Assembly (NCBI GenBank): GCA_034687125.1
Contig: JAQGBZ010000025.1
Span: 124,001-188,000, forward strand
Direction: 5' to 3'
DNA length: 64,000 nucleotides
Source of the DNA: Neelides folsomi
Lineage: Eukaryota > Arthropoda > Collembola > Neelipleona > Neelidae
Shown: piece after piece, positions 50,590 to 63,699 of the stretch
Numbering within the stretch: the first letter of the stretch is position 1
Layout of the letters: the number at the start of each line of letters is the position of its first letter
The notes under the pieces: model-generated
What the model saw: the letters and a program-made list of their open reading frames with translations, nothing else
What the model was told of the DNA's origin: nothing
The model's database searches: none
Translations under genes and position numbers: made by a program

Positions 50590-50632
50590 AGCAAGTGATA
50601 CTCATTTGTGAATTGAAGTTGGTTTATATACT
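50590..50632 (-). promoter_or_regulatory. TATA-type core promoter of the cuticle protein gene
   Basis: On the minus strand GTATATAAACC lies at about 50621-50631. Roughly 30 bases downstream is TATCACTTGC, a plausible initiator, leaving a short leader of about 60 bases to the ATG at 50535. This spacing is standard, and TATA promoters are common in cuticle genes. The transcription start itself is inferred. Confidence 0.6.
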
Positions 50633-52805
50633 CTTTAATTTTTATTTTCAGGACTGCCCCGCCCTAGGAAATACTATATAAGTATATCAAGTTTGGTTAA
50701 ATGATCTGAAGATAATTGCCCTCCCTTCTTCAACTAAGAATGTAATGATGGTATATAGGAAGTGGTTATTCATATTGTCTTTATTACGTAGGTACCTGTG
50801 ACTTGAAACGGAACGTGAATGCGTATACTTGAAAGAATGAGGATCCTGATCCAGCAGGATCTCATGGAGTGTTTACAATTTTACACTTCATTCATTCAAC
50901 GTTACACCTTTCTCATTACATTACACACTCACCTTAATCGTCCATTGGAGCAATTGGAGGTTCAATGCGTAATCTGGAGTAAAAAACATTGGGCAAAAAA
51001 CCCATTTTACATTCCTCCCTCTCATTCTTTCTTTACATCCTCCTTCATCATCCAATTGAAGTTATGATTCTATTTGGGCAATGGGTGTTTTGTTTGTCTG
51101 ATTGTAGCAAATGAACGAGTCGTGTGTCAAAGTCCTGGTCTAGTTGGCCCTGGGATTTTAATTTCTCATTTGTTGGATTGTTGGGAGGGATGAATGGGAG
51201 TTGAAGGAAGAGGCAGATAGGAAATTTGATAACAACGCGTCTGAAGATCTTAAGCTTCTAATTCCGCTCATGCTGGGAAAAGGAACAGTTGAAATAAAGG
51301 AGAATTCTCCACGCCAATCTCCAAACCCTTTGTCCATTTCATGCAAAAGGGCGTTCCCTATAATTCTTACACTAATACTCTTGTATCTAAAATAATATGT
51401 ATACCATATATAAATAGTTGTATATAGAACTTATACTTATGTATGGTAATTGTAATTAATATGTATTATTATATTGTATACAAAAGTGGTTATTTGATTA
51501 TAGTAATCCTTAAATAGAGTTATAACATGTTTTTGTATAAAAACTAAATGCACCCAATTTAACTCGCTATATTATTTCCCGCATCCTAATTATGTGGGGA
51601 ATGTTGGCCATTATGCGAATTCTCAAGGTTTCCACTTTTATGCAATTTCATAGACACGGAGAGTCAAAAAGAGCTAAAAAGAGGCAAAAGAGATTTATTT
51701 CTGCTTCAAGACATTTGTGAATCTTTTCATCTCTTTTTGATCAACTTCGACTCCTTGAACTTGAAGTGTTCAATTTATGTTGTTGTTGGTTGAATAGAAG
51801 TGAAAGGATTTTTGTCAATGTTATTGGGACGCACATGGTGATATTGACCATTCACTTAAACACAATGAAATTGATATCAATGTACTTGATATGAGCCATA
51901 AATCGATAGTCAGTTAATATGCACATTTGATTAATATTCATATTACAGATATTGTATGAGTTTATTTTATATGGATCATTTTTTTCAATGTACTTATTCA
52001 TTTGGGTATATCATTAACAATGGGCGAATTGATTGGATCTGAATAAAGGTAAAGTTTCAGGAACCAAAAACCCATTTGAATCACAGAGGAGTTGTTTTAA
52101 TTTCTTTTGAAGTATTTAATAAGGAAATGTAAGTTAATCCGTTTATCTAAAAGGCTTCTTAACTTCTTGAGAGTAATCCAATAATCTGTCTCATTAATCA
52201 AGTTTTAAAATTTATTTATTCCACTCCTTTTTGACAACAAATAAGGATCCTTATTAGAAAATACAAACTAGTGGTATACTTATACTAATTATTATATAAA
52301 CATTGTAAATTTGCCTGCATGATTAAGTTTAGATTTGATCCATAGAAAATTGTAGGTATAATAATATGCATAATTGTACCTTTATGAAAGCGTGAGCAAA
52401 AGAGTGAAGGTCGTTTAACCCTGAAATTAAGGTGTGGGTTGTTTAAATAAAATTCTTTCTCCAAATATTGTATTTTGTATTATACAGATAGTTATCATGA
52501 TTTCTTAATCATTTCCCTCAAAGCATAAGAAATTTGAGCTTGAGGAGCACACAAGTAAATTACATTTCTAAACATATACCTTACAGGTAAAATATCTACA
52601 GGTAAATCAGGATATTAAATAGATGATTGGTAAATAAAGTCATAATTTTAAAATTAATTGTTAGTTTTGGTTAATTGGTCTTCATAAATCTTGTTCAATT
52701 AGATGTGAATTTATCTGTGACTAATAGACTACATGTATAGTATCAGTGTATGCAAAATAATTTACATATAATTAAAGTATAGGAAGAATGTAATTTGATA
52801 TTTCT
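50633..52805. other. Intergenic DNA upstream of the cuticle gene
   Basis: Mostly AT-rich, with a slightly GC-richer patch at about 51120-51370 that has short open frames on both strands and no recognisable product. It probably carries distal regulatory sequence for the cuticle gene and the 3' end of the four-pass protein gene. Confidence 0.5.
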
Positions 52806-54465
52806 TCAATTTCTTCCATTTAACAGATTTTCAATATTAAAAACTCCTGATTCATATGGAGGTGGAGAAGTTGGCCCTTCAGCTCCTTCAACAACATCCG
52901 TCTTTTTTCCTCCAACAGCAGTTTGATCAAAAACAAATCCAGAATTTTCGCTTGCTCCAACGTCAAATTCAAATACACGACCATCCATCTAAATACACAT
53001 AAAATTGCCATTGGTATTGCATGTGCAAATTATGTAAAAACTACTATATCATAGATGTAATTATTAATATGTAATAAATATTAAGTACACCCTGTACATT
53101 TTAAGTAGAGTATATAAATGTATCCAATAAATAGTTATGGATAAATAGTTATTGTGTACATTGAATAGAAATTGACCATGGATCATGTTATGAAATAATT
53201 CTCACGTGAGATTGACCGCAACAAACGGCTTTTCCGGTCATGCATGACATGAAGAGCGACAAACAAAGTTGGGCCAAACCAGCAAATGACATCAATGATG
53301 TGAGCACAAGCGAAAACATCAAAATGTCTTCTACAGATTTAAATAATTTTTAATTTAAAATAATTTTGTGTACATATCGGATCTACATTATTTGATGATT
53401 ATGATTAAACTATTAAATATTAAATACTTACTTGAGTCAGAATCATAATAATAATAACTTCTTGAGCCATAACGCTTATTGTAACGATAATCCCTGGGTT
53501 CATTGTCAATCCCCTCAGTTTCATTGAATTCTCCTATTTACGATTATAAAATTTAAAGAATTTGTCAAAATCCTAAAGATTAATTAATCATCTTATCTTG
53601 GCATTCTTATCTTGGATTTAATGTGAATAAGTTGGGGTATAAAGAAGGTAATGATCCAATTAGTTCAATTAAAAAAAATTAAATACCCTTTTCATATTCG
53701 TTCCCATTTCCCAAGTTTTCCTGTCTGTCCTGTTCATAGTAAGCATTGAACAAATCTCGCTTTAATCTTGGAATTGATTCACTAAATGCGAGAATTTCAA
53801 AGAATATAAAGAATAAGGTCGACATGATGTGGAACGCCATAGCGAGATGAAGTCTAAAGAAGGGACCAATTTTTTGTAATTAGCATATGTACGTACAAGA
53901 TTCTCACCTTGAAATAATTACAATCTGATTCTCACTATTTTTCAATGTTAGGTGAATGATATAAATAATGAATTTGATTAATAAAGTGCTAACTTGCAGT
54001 ATGAAGGTTTTCTAATTGAAAAAAAAGTAAAACCAACTGCAATCAACGTCGTAAGCGGAATCCAAATTCCACATCCTATTGCATCCAAACCATTGTCGGA
54101 CCTTTTAATGCTCGTATTTGTAATCTATTAAGAAATTATATGTCAAACTTAATATTATAAATGTAATTGTAACTGTATAATTTCTGTATTATTAATGCTA
54201 GTGTAAAATTAATTGAAACCTAATAAATATTAATTATACAGATACATACATTGATGGTGCTTACATGGGCAATTATTATAAATACTCCAAGAACGATTTG
54301 TATCATAGATACATTTTTGGCTATGCTTTTTCTAAAGTATCGTTCGTAGGCTTCGACTTCTGAACCAACTGCTCGGATTCTGACTTTTTTCGTATCAAAC
54401 GCCTTAAGATTTGTGTGAACAGCTCCTCCAACTGACGCGGAATTCCCATGATTTCGATCTGTCAT
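52806..54465 (-). CDS. Four-pass membrane protein of unknown function
   Basis: Exons 54465-54265, 54124-53994, 53853-53687, 53533-53432, 53330-53206 and 52988-52806 join in frame to 302 residues. A polar N-terminal tail leads to helix 1 (MIQIVLGVFIIIAHV), helix 2 (IWIPLTTLIAVGFTFF), helix 3 (MAFHIMSTLFFIFFEIL), a long charged, tyrosine-rich loop (RDYRYNKRYGSRSYYYYDSD), helix 4 (ILMFSLVLTSLMSFAGLAQL) with a nearby Cys-rich patch (CMTGKAVCCGQ), and a C-terminal tail with a PPPY-type motif (TSPPPYESG) that could bind WW domains. The topology resembles MS4A/CD20-like or tetraspan proteins, but no tetraspanin CCG signature is present in the right loop. Function is not known. An upstream ATG at 54510 is less likely. 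Confidence 0.75.
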
Positions 54466-55989
54466 AGTAAGTTCAAAACTTTGATATAAAATGAAGACCA
54501 CCTGCACCAACTCACTGCACTGACACGAATGAAGGATAAAATAAAGTCAAAGAAGGATTTTATGAATAGAATCCAAAATCATCCTTCACGTCATCTCATC
54601 ATTTTACCATTTGACATGCATAGAAAAGTTAATGATTTTCATCCTGCAATTAATTTTAATTTTATTCATTTACGTGTAAATATTATAATGTAATTCAAAG
54701 AATAATATAATTATGATTTATATAATATGTAAATCATATAATTCTATACAATGATTCAATTTGACAAATTTGAATATCCGGTTCATTTATAGAAAAAAAC
54801 CATCAGTGATTTAATTTTGAAAGTATAAAATGAAAGCATAAATGAAGGCATAAAATAGCACAAGTAAATTATTATTATTATTATTCGCATTTTTGCATAA
54901 AAAATGAGAAGGTATTGAGGCGTTTATCATTTTACCAATTTATCCTAAATTACTTTACAATTTTTAGCATGCAGATATAGCACTTCTTTTAAATGGGAAT
55001 TCTTCACTGTTGGATTACTCAAAACGATAGGTGGATTTCCTCCAAATCGGTTCAACTCCCCTTAACGCCAGATTTTCAAATAGGGGAAAAGATGGGGAAA
55101 GATGAAATGAGTTGGATGTTGGAAATCCCATCCTTCATTTCTTCTTCCAGGGAGAGGATTACGCAAAGACTTTTCCCTCCGTAGACAGCCACTGTGAAGG
55201 AATTCCTCTCGACTTTCCTCTCAAAGGACACTTTTGAAGCAATAACTCACATCCTTGATCTAAATGGCTATCAGATGATCCTCTCCCATCCTACAACGTT
55301 TTCTGGAGGAGGAAGGAGGAAATTGGGACGAGGATTATTCCACGGCTCGAGATGATGATGAAAGGAGTCCACCGTTGAGGAAATTCAAATTCTCCAATAT
55401 ATCCTCACTTTCATCTTCGACCTTTTACATCTCCCCTTCTTTATTGATTTGAGTCACATATCTTTGTCGATTCAGCGACTTTTCCTCCCATTGATTTACC
55501 TAAATTACATAAAATTTAAAGGTAAGGGTATTTGCCAAACTTGAATGCATTACGTTTTATCTTGCGATAAAAGGATTTAAATTTTAAATTATTCTATTTA
55601 TATTCACATACAATTTTTGGTTTTCAATTATAGTAACTTACCTATTTATTCAATTTTACAGCATTTAATTTTACATTAAACAATGTGTAAATTTATATTT
55701 AACAATGTGTTACAGTTAATTATCTGAATAAGTGTTAATTTTATTTGAATATTTTAAAAATATATTGTAGAAGACTGATGATGAACTAAATTAGTATTCT
55801 ATAAAAACTTAAATAAAAGAAAAGTAATTTAAAAAATCCTTTGGCAAAAAAGTCGTTAGAAGGGAAAGAGGAAGAATATATAGATGTGTGCCAAAAAGAA
55901 ACAAGACAGGAGAGATTTAAGGACCCATTTACTCGTGTCAATCACGGGGGACTTTTTTATGTAAGGCGAAGGGAGAAGTGAGGAGGAGA
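54466..55989. other. Intergenic DNA with a GC-richer block
   Basis: The upstream region of the four-pass protein gene. The block at about 54990-55480 is less AT-rich, with purine/pyrimidine-biased runs, but carries no open frame with a recognisable product. The remainder is AT-rich and featureless. Confidence 0.5.
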
Positions 55990-57592
55990 ATAAGAAAAGA
56001 AAATGAATGTCTTGTCATTTATTCGACTCCTTGGGCGAAGGATCCTTTATTGAGTTCTTCCTCTTCAATGTCTTTAATCGGCTCATCTCGTAGCTGTTAG
56101 AATGGGACCGAGAGCTCTTTGAAGTCCCGATGCGCCTCCTTCCTCATCTGTACTTCCAAAATGCATCACCGCGTAGCAAATGACATTTTAATCGATCACT
56201 ACACACTCCACAGTCCCGGATACTTTTCTGGTTTTTGCGGAAAACTCTGCAAAGTTTTTTTGGCCCTTCGCAAAAAGAAATCTACAGTGATACAGTGTAA
56301 TAACATTAAATAAATAAATGCCATTAGTTAAATATATTACATTTACCTTGTTAGTTTAAGTTCTTTTTGAAATACTGAGAACTCGTATTCAGTATTTCGT
56401 TCAATTTATGAGAAGAATGAGAACCACAAGCTTACCATTTGTCTGACTAAAAAATTTAACGAGGTAATAAGAAAAATTGCATTATCTCTGCATTATGTTG
56501 AGGTTAAGGGAAGAAAGATTTGTTGGGAATGAAAGCAATTTGGCTCATTCGTGAGAGAAAGAAAGAATAAGGAGAGGGGAAAGGGACCTGACCTGAATCA
56601 GAGAATAATTGGTTTCGAAGAACGAGAAAGAGGAGAAGGAATTGGATAATGGGAAAATAAGAGATTGGAATAAGATTTCAATTTCCTTTTCCCTCTTCAA
56701 ATTCAACTTCAAATGGCATAAGCATAAACTGTACATACATAAAATTATATTTATTCTGCCTTTAAAGGAGGAAATTCCACTATTGGGATAGAAGGGTTTC
56801 TCCTTTGAAAAAATCTGTACAACTTTATAAATTCCCCATTTCGTTCCTTTCAAGCCATAATAATGCTTTTAAAGTAGGGGAAAGATTTACTGCCCCAAAA
56901 TCCTTTTTTTCATTTATTGCTTATTTATTATTTACAATGTTACGTAAGTATGAATAAGATCGCATAAGTCATTAGAATCATTTATGCATAAAGTAGAGGT
57001 TTAACTTTTTGATATTTATTTACATTTATGTAGTTCCCGAGTTTCGGTATAGAATTTATAAGCATTTAATGTAGGTAAGTTATATCTGTATTTTATAAGT
57101 AGTATTTTATTAATATATAGGAAGCATCCTTGGTTCATAATTTCCATATTTTAACTAAATGGCAATAAAATATTAAATTGGTCTAATAAATGAATTTCCA
57201 TCCTCATTAGAATTGAGAATTTAATAACCAAATATTCTATGTATAATTATATACTATGTATAATTATATACGCTATTTAGGTTAGGTTAGGTTGAAGGAT
57301 AAGATATAAGGGTCTTATAAGGATTGAATGACCAAGTCGTATATAAGGGATTTGGTACTTCAGTTTACGACTCATTACAAGAGATTACATAAAGTGAAAA
57401 GGACTGAGAATGAAAGCGTACCTCGGAGGAGTTCTCAATTGTTCTACAATGGTCCTTAGAGCTTAACCATACTGTTAGATGAGTCTTTTTCTCCTCCTCG
57501 TGAAAGTGAAGTTGGGAGAGTTTTGGGAAAGAGCAAAGGATGATTACCAAAGAACTCAAAGTGGCCCAAGTAGCTTCCTGATTTCATCATGG
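55990..57592 (-). pseudogene. Decayed partial copy of DNAAF4 (last two exons)
   Basis: Two blocks match the last two DNAAF4 exons in the same order and strand. The block at about 57592-57425 reads MMKSGSYLG... HFHEEEKKTHL... KDHCRTIENSSE, against LMQAGTFLG... [10 protein letters not shown]... [12 protein letters not shown] in the real gene. It still ends at a GT (GAGgtacgc) where the real exon ends. The block at about 56240-56010 gives RLKCHLLRGDAFWKY then, after a frame change, MRKEAHRDFKELS, against [15 protein letters not shown]... [13 protein letters not shown]. It contains in-frame stops and at least one frameshift. Retention of the intron position shows a genomic duplication, not a retrocopy. 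Confidence 0.75.
57276..57293 (+). repeat. Short TTAGG array (about three units)
   Basis: TTTAGGTTAGGTTAGGTT matches the arthropod telomere repeat TTAGG for about three units, inside the intron of the DNAAF4 pseudogene. Just upstream, a 17-base AT-rich unit is tandemly doubled (about 57238-57270). Such a short array may be chance. Confidence 0.6.
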
Positions 57593-60500
57593 ACTCTCCG
57601 AATCCTCACACAATGCACTGAGCAGTAAAAACCGAATTGTTTCCTCTTTTTTGTCTTATACATTTTCCCCACGCACAGTCTGGAGATCAAGTCTTTGGAT
57701 AAGCTGAGTAAAAGGAAAACAATAACTCAATTGAGAGGGGGCAAAGAAGAATGTGAACAAAGTCATTTGTTATTGATGCTACGTCCCAATCCCAATAGTG
57801 TTGCGGTGTCGAATTTCATCTAATAGGAAACTACAACTAATATGAGTTGTATTACTAGCACTTTAAAAATCATACCATATACAAATACCATAATACCTAC
57901 AATACCATACTGTATACAAAATATATATTTTTGTATATGTACCATACCATACATAATGTATACTGTATAAGCATGTATGTATAAGAGTGATATGATATCT
58001 AAGCCGGGTAAAGAAAAACTTTTTCGGACATGAAAGGTACATTGAACCTCTTGATGAACTTAACCTCTCAATGACCATTGGCTCTTTCTGAGGAAACTTG
58101 AGTTGAAGTATATAAAAGTGAATGTTTTTTTCTTTAGTCCATCGCCGCAGTGCAAACATCAATAACTTGGCAAACTAAACAAAAACACTCTTACAGGCAC
58201 CCAATTCTATATAATATACCTCCACTACTGTAATGTCTTGTTTGAGCTTCGAATTCTGTCAACAGTCAGTTTTTTTGGTAAAAGAGGAAGTTTGAGCAAA
58301 TAAGTTGAAACTTCCTTTCCCGTTTTATTTCAAACTGAGGAAAATGAAAAGGATCCGGGGACGGTAAATTATTAAACATAGTATTCATTATGCAAGCCGA
58401 AACGATCCAATGACTTTCACTCATACATACATATCATACCTGTACTTTTATGTACCATATAGAACATACCTATAGAACTACATATGGTATGTGTATAAAT
58501 TATATAATGTTACATTTTAATGCCAAAACAATTATGAATTTTCCAAAATTAAATCAACTTTTTATATAAAAACGCTTTCTAATTTTATAAAATTTTTATT
58601 TTTCCCTTCGAGGAAAAAGCCAAGTTGACGGATTTTAAATATTTAATGAAGGCGCATACCTGGAATGTAAATATAATTTTATGGGGAATTAAATAGAGAC
58701 TTTGAATAATATTGACTCACCATCTTTGATTTATAATGAGGAACCCCCAGAGGGAAATGGAGATTTTTAAATCAAAAGCTTTTGCTTTCTCCTTATGGTA
58801 ATTCACCCAAACTCAATTCACTTCCCATTATTGAAATGTAAATAGAGGAGTCATATAAATTACATGTAGGGAGATAGGAGCTATCTTTCACTCCATCCCT
58901 ATTACATTTAGAATCGGAAGGCAAAAGGGTCGTTTTGGATCTCCATTGAGGTTTGTCTCTAATTAGAAAATGGAAGAGCTTGTCCAACCTTTTAAATTAA
59001 AGGATTTAGATTCCGCTCACAGGGAATCCTTTTCGCTGAGAGCTACTCACCAAGGGTTACATCAATTGAAATGGGGATTAGATGTGTAATTTCAAAATAC
59101 TGCCCCAATCCTCTTTCTATACTCTCACAATGCAACCAAGGATGAAACGAGTATTTATTCCTATAAAGAGACATTAAATGAAAGAACGACTGGGAAAGTT
59201 AACGTTGTCAATAAGTAACCAACGAGAATCAATGCCTGTGTCTATGGCACATATCCATATCATTATGTATTACATGCATACTGGTAATTACACAGTTTTC
59301 CAAGGTTAAATCAATAAATTAACCAGATTTAATTAAATTTAATTAAAATGAACCTAATGAGACAGTTTGGTTAAATATTACATTTAAATCAACAAATTCA
59401 GTCCAACAGAGAGAGAATTCACAAAGGACTGTTGAGAAACTTAAAAGGGAAAATGAGGCAAAAGGGAAAGTAAATATTTATTCAATCGGGTCTAATTAGA
59501 GAACAAGGAAGAATCCGATTCTGCATTTCATAATGTGTATATAAAGTCATTGGTCGAAGACGAAGGGGGGAAAATAAAATGCGGGACGGATTCTTGTAAA
59601 CAAAAGAGCCACAGTCATTAGTGACCTTGGTTCGACTTTACAATAAAAAAAGTCCAGAAATTCCGATTTCTCCAACTCTATTGAAAAAGAGACAAAAGGT
59701 GGTTAAAGTAAAAGATGAATGAAATGATGATGAGGCATTTTCCCTTTAACCATTTTTCATACACATAAATATACCGGTAATATTAAATACATGTATGGTG
59801 CATATACAGATAGTTTCATATAATATAGGATCGTACCTTTGCCTTCAAAATGAATTCCTCCAAAATTCCTTTATTGTCCAAATCCTTTTCCTCCTCTGCC
59901 AACAATTTCCCAACCATTTCCAAAAGAAAGTGTAAAGAAATGAATCTGGATGAAATTAATGGTGAAATAAATTTGATTTGATTTGTACGATTCTTCCTTT
60001 TATCTTATCTTCCTCTCTGAATACAAATCTTAGGAATAAACGAAGAAACTCCGTAGTTTGCTAAGATTGGAATCTTAACTTTATGAACATAATGTATGGG
60101 TTCAAACACAGTTGTTATTCCAATATAAATACAAATACTTATATACAACACTACATAAGATTTATATAAAAGATTCATATAAAAGATTTATATAAAAGAT
60201 TCATATAAAAGATTCATATACAAGATTCATATACAAGATTCGTATATTGGTACAAGATTCATATACAAGATTCATATATTGGTACAAGATTCATATACAA
60301 AATTCATATATTGTAAGGTAATGTATGCTTCGGTGGATAATTTATCTTTTGCTCCTCAAGGTGGAACGAAGATTATTTTTATATTTTAATGTATTCTTAT
60401 ATAATACAATATTGGGTCGTAGATGGGAAGAGATAGGCATTAAATTATATTTATACATGAGCGGTGCCTCCTGTGTGGCTCATATTCCGCAGGCTCGACC

Positions 60501-61187
60501 AAGCCCTCGTATTTTATTCCAAAACATTGTCCAATGCATTAAATTTCTATAAAAGATTGTTCGAATAAATCTTGTAAAGAACTCTCGAGTTTGCCCGTAT
60601 CTTCGCTATCTCTTCCCTTGCTTACACTTTGTATGATTATTACCAAAATGTGTTTTGAGCCCCAAGTGCTTTACTCCCAAAGTCTTTCCTGAGGAGAAAA
60701 CGCATCTTTATTATAGGAGAAGTTTACTTTTGGCACTCAAAACTTTCTGATTCCTTGCCAGGCAAAGTCAAATTATGTACAAGAAATAGGAATTAAACAA
60801 AGTTATGCTCAGGTTCATATTCAAGTTATGCTTTGGTTCATATTCGCATAACGCATACTTTCAACTTTGTTTAGTAATACAAGGGGATAAATTGGCTTTA
60901 AAGTTTGTTATAGGTTAAAGTTCACATTATTAAAATTATAATGTTAAATTATGTCACTATGTAATTAACTTGTAAATTTAACGTGGTGTGAAACATTCCA
61001 CATGAAAATTTTTATTATTATTTACTTTTAAGTATTTTAGGTTAAATATTTAAGTTACTTTTTCGACATCATAGGTTAACCACTAAATTGATATCTGAAG
61101 TTAACTTCCTTTTTATTAATTAATATACCTTTTAAATTTTAATTTACTAATTAAGTAGTTAGATTTTGTTCGACCGAAGACCGAACA
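57593..61187. other. Long noncoding interval
   Basis: AT-rich DNA between the DNAAF4 pseudogene blocks and the 353-residue protein gene. It contains ATACC/TATAC low-complexity clusters (57870-57990, 58430-58510) and the tandem repeat at 60.2 kb. Short open frames at 57863-58162 and 60325-60552 look random. Confidence 0.5.
60156..60313. repeat. Tandem repeat of a 14-bp unit (AAGATTCATATAAA)
   Basis: About ten copies of a 14-base unit, AAGATTCATATAAA or ACAAGATTCATAT variants. The second half forms a larger unit of about 33 bases by including ATTGGTAC spacers. Copies diverge by one or two bases. It is a minisatellite with no coding role. Confidence 0.9.
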
Positions 61188-62871
61188 ATGGAAATTAAAT
61201 CTAAATCCAAAACCAGTCGTAAAGTTAAGAAATCCAGCAAACGACAAGCTAAAGAGAAGGGTGACAAACAACCCGCAATCCGTGATGGGAATAAAGTCGA
61301 ACCAGAACCGTTTTTCCCCCAACTTCCTTTCAATCAACAAATGCCACGTCCTGGAATTGTTAAAACACACAAACTCAACGAGGTTAATTTTTTGAAACTT
61401 TAAAAAAATGAATGAACTTTTTAAAATTAATAATAATAAATATTATTAATAATCATTAATTTTGTCATTATAAATTTCAAGTTTTAGAATTTCAGCTATT
61501 TTTATTTTAAACTAACTTTAATATTATATTATTTAAATATTATTTATGTTCAAGATGGGAGAAAAAATGTTAAAAGATAGCATGAAACTCGAGAAGGAAT
61601 CTCGTCGAGTTCTTCAAGCATATTCAACCATTATCAATTCGAATAAATGGCAAGAGAAGAAGGAACGAGAAAACGAAGTGAGGGAATTGCTCCCGCCGAT
61701 GACTCCAAATCTCACACTCATTTCGACAAATTTCTTTAATAACTCCAACGATCTTAATCGAATTCCTAAAGAAATGCCTGAGGAAGATTCTGAGTTGTAT
61801 TATCCAGTTCGTACGCCGTCATTCTACGAGACGCGAAATAATGAAAGAGATTTCTCAGCTCGATCAGAAAGTAAATCTAAATCTATTATAATAATTTACT
61901 TAATGATGCGCGTAATTTATTTTAAATTGGGTTACATTTTACATTTACAATCGAATTCGATTTCGATTCGTTTATTTCATTTTCACTGATCACTGAAAAT
62001 TTTTCAGAATCTAATCCTGGAAATGTTTGGCTTCGTCCTAATTCAGCTATTAAATATCCCGAGAAATCATACGAATACGTTGAAGGTGAAATAATTTATT
62101 TACAAATTCACAATTTAAATATTTAAAGCTTTAGGCAATGGAAAAGTAACCAAAATTAAATTTCATTTGATCATTTCATTTATATTCAGATCGGTGCCAA
62201 ATGAGCGTGAGAGATAAACTCAACGAAATGAGAACAAATCGTACTGGTTTATACAAACCAATTTCACTTGAATCTGCCGTTTTCCTTACACATAAATTCG
62301 ACTATGCCGTGAAAAGGAAACCTTATAAGAAACAAAACCACGAAGGTTAAAAAACAATTATTAAATTAAGAATGATTTAATCATCCATCAACTAAATCAA
62401 CTTACTGAATAATAACTAATGTAATTTTTATATCAAAATATTTCAGGTGAAAAGTATTTTCCTTTCCCTCGTCCAATTGAAGCATCAAGTAAGTTTAAAT
62501 AATTCAAGAAACATAAAATAATTCCAATTTTTAATTAGTTCTGAAAGTATTGTACTTATACTTATCTTAAAATTCTGTTCATTTTGTCTTTTTTAGTCCA
62601 AGCAGCCAAAGTTGCCGAAAGTCTTCAATTAATTGAAGCATTGACTTCAACCAAATGTCGCGGATTAGTCGAAAAAAGAATCTCTGATGAGTATCTCCTC
62701 TTCCAAGTTCCTCATAATGTCCGGGAAAGCATTGACACACATGCCAAAGACTCAAGCGCCAATACAATTTTAAGAACAGATCCAATGATTGCTGCAGCTA
62801 ATAAAAGACTTCTCTTAAAACTTAAAAATACAATGGTGAAGTCAAGATTCCATCAAGATCTATTCTGGTAG
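61188..62871 (+). CDS. Unrecognised 353-residue basic protein, six exons
   Basis: Exons 61188-61382, 61555-61870, 62008-62085, 62190-62345, 62447-62488 and 62597-62871 have good GT..AG borders and join in frame to 353 residues, so this is a real gene. The first 27 residues are very Lys/Arg/Ser-rich (KSKSKTSRKVKKSSKRQAKE). A charged, probably helical region follows (KMLKDSMKLEKESRRVLQAY), then proline-rich and Tyr-containing stretches (PPMTPNL, YYPVRTPSFYETR). A helical C-terminus ends RFHQDLFW. There is no signal peptide, no membrane segment and no enzyme motif that I can name. The style (basic, disordered, with short Tyr/Pro motifs) is common among sperm/axonemal and nuclear proteins, but that is only a resemblance. 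No near neighbour gives a clue except a DNAAF4 pseudo-exon downstream. Confidence 0.8.
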
Positions 62872-63699
62872 ACGATCTCCATTATTATTAAAAATTAAAA
62901 TTGTTAACTGGAACCCATAGATTTGAAAAAATCTGGCCAAACAATTCACATGTTAAAAATAATTAACGCATTCAGTAATAACACCTTTTTAACTTATGCG
63001 TTTCAAATAAAGAAAATACCTATCTTGTAGAGAAATTCGCCATCTACAAAAACAATTTACTCGATTCCCATTAAATATTTGGAATGATTAATTATTTAAC
63101 CACAAACATGAAACAGCACAAAAATTCTAATTTAAACTTTGATGAGTATTCGCGGGATGTTTGTTTAGTTATGTATATAGATTACCTATACTCGTTCGAA
63201 AGGTAAAGAATTGGTCTAATTAAATCTCTTATAAAATTTTTGAACAAGTTAACTAGTTAATTATTATTAACGATTAAACAGGAGTTTAACTAAAAAGCCC
63301 TTTTTAATTAATTGTACAAACATAGTAACATAACTATGAAGTGGACTAAATGAGAAAGATATATTAAAATGCATTCAATTCATTTCACTTTTTCAATTTT
63401 GTAACTGTTACAACTAATGTAGTAATTCAAAATGAATTTAAATACCAAGGGATTTTTTAATTCTATGGCTCGTCCTTAAAAACGTAAAAATTTCATGCAG
63501 TTATCAATAAATTATCAAATCTCTAAATAAAACTTATTTTATTAAATTAACTTATCATTTATTTTTTAATTAACTTAATGTTGTTGTCAGATTTAATAAT
63601 CTTATAAATAAGTCTATGATGTAGAATTGATTATTTTGTCCAAATCTTAAAAAGTGAAGTAGGTACAAAGTTGTCTTGAAAGTTGTTTTGAGAATGGAA
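62872..63699. other. 3' flank, AT-rich intergenic DNA
   Basis: Downstream of the 353-residue gene. An AATAAA-like signal is seen at about 63006-63011 (caaataaag). Nothing else could be recognised. Confidence 0.5.

Noticed and set aside
55990-57592. A functional second DNAAF4-like gene
   Set aside because: In-frame stops and a frameshift occur in the last block, and the expected N-terminal exons are absent from the adjacent sequence.
60156-60313. CRISPR-like array
   Set aside because: The repeats are directly adjacent 14-base AT-rich units without unique spacers, so this is an ordinary minisatellite in a eukaryote.
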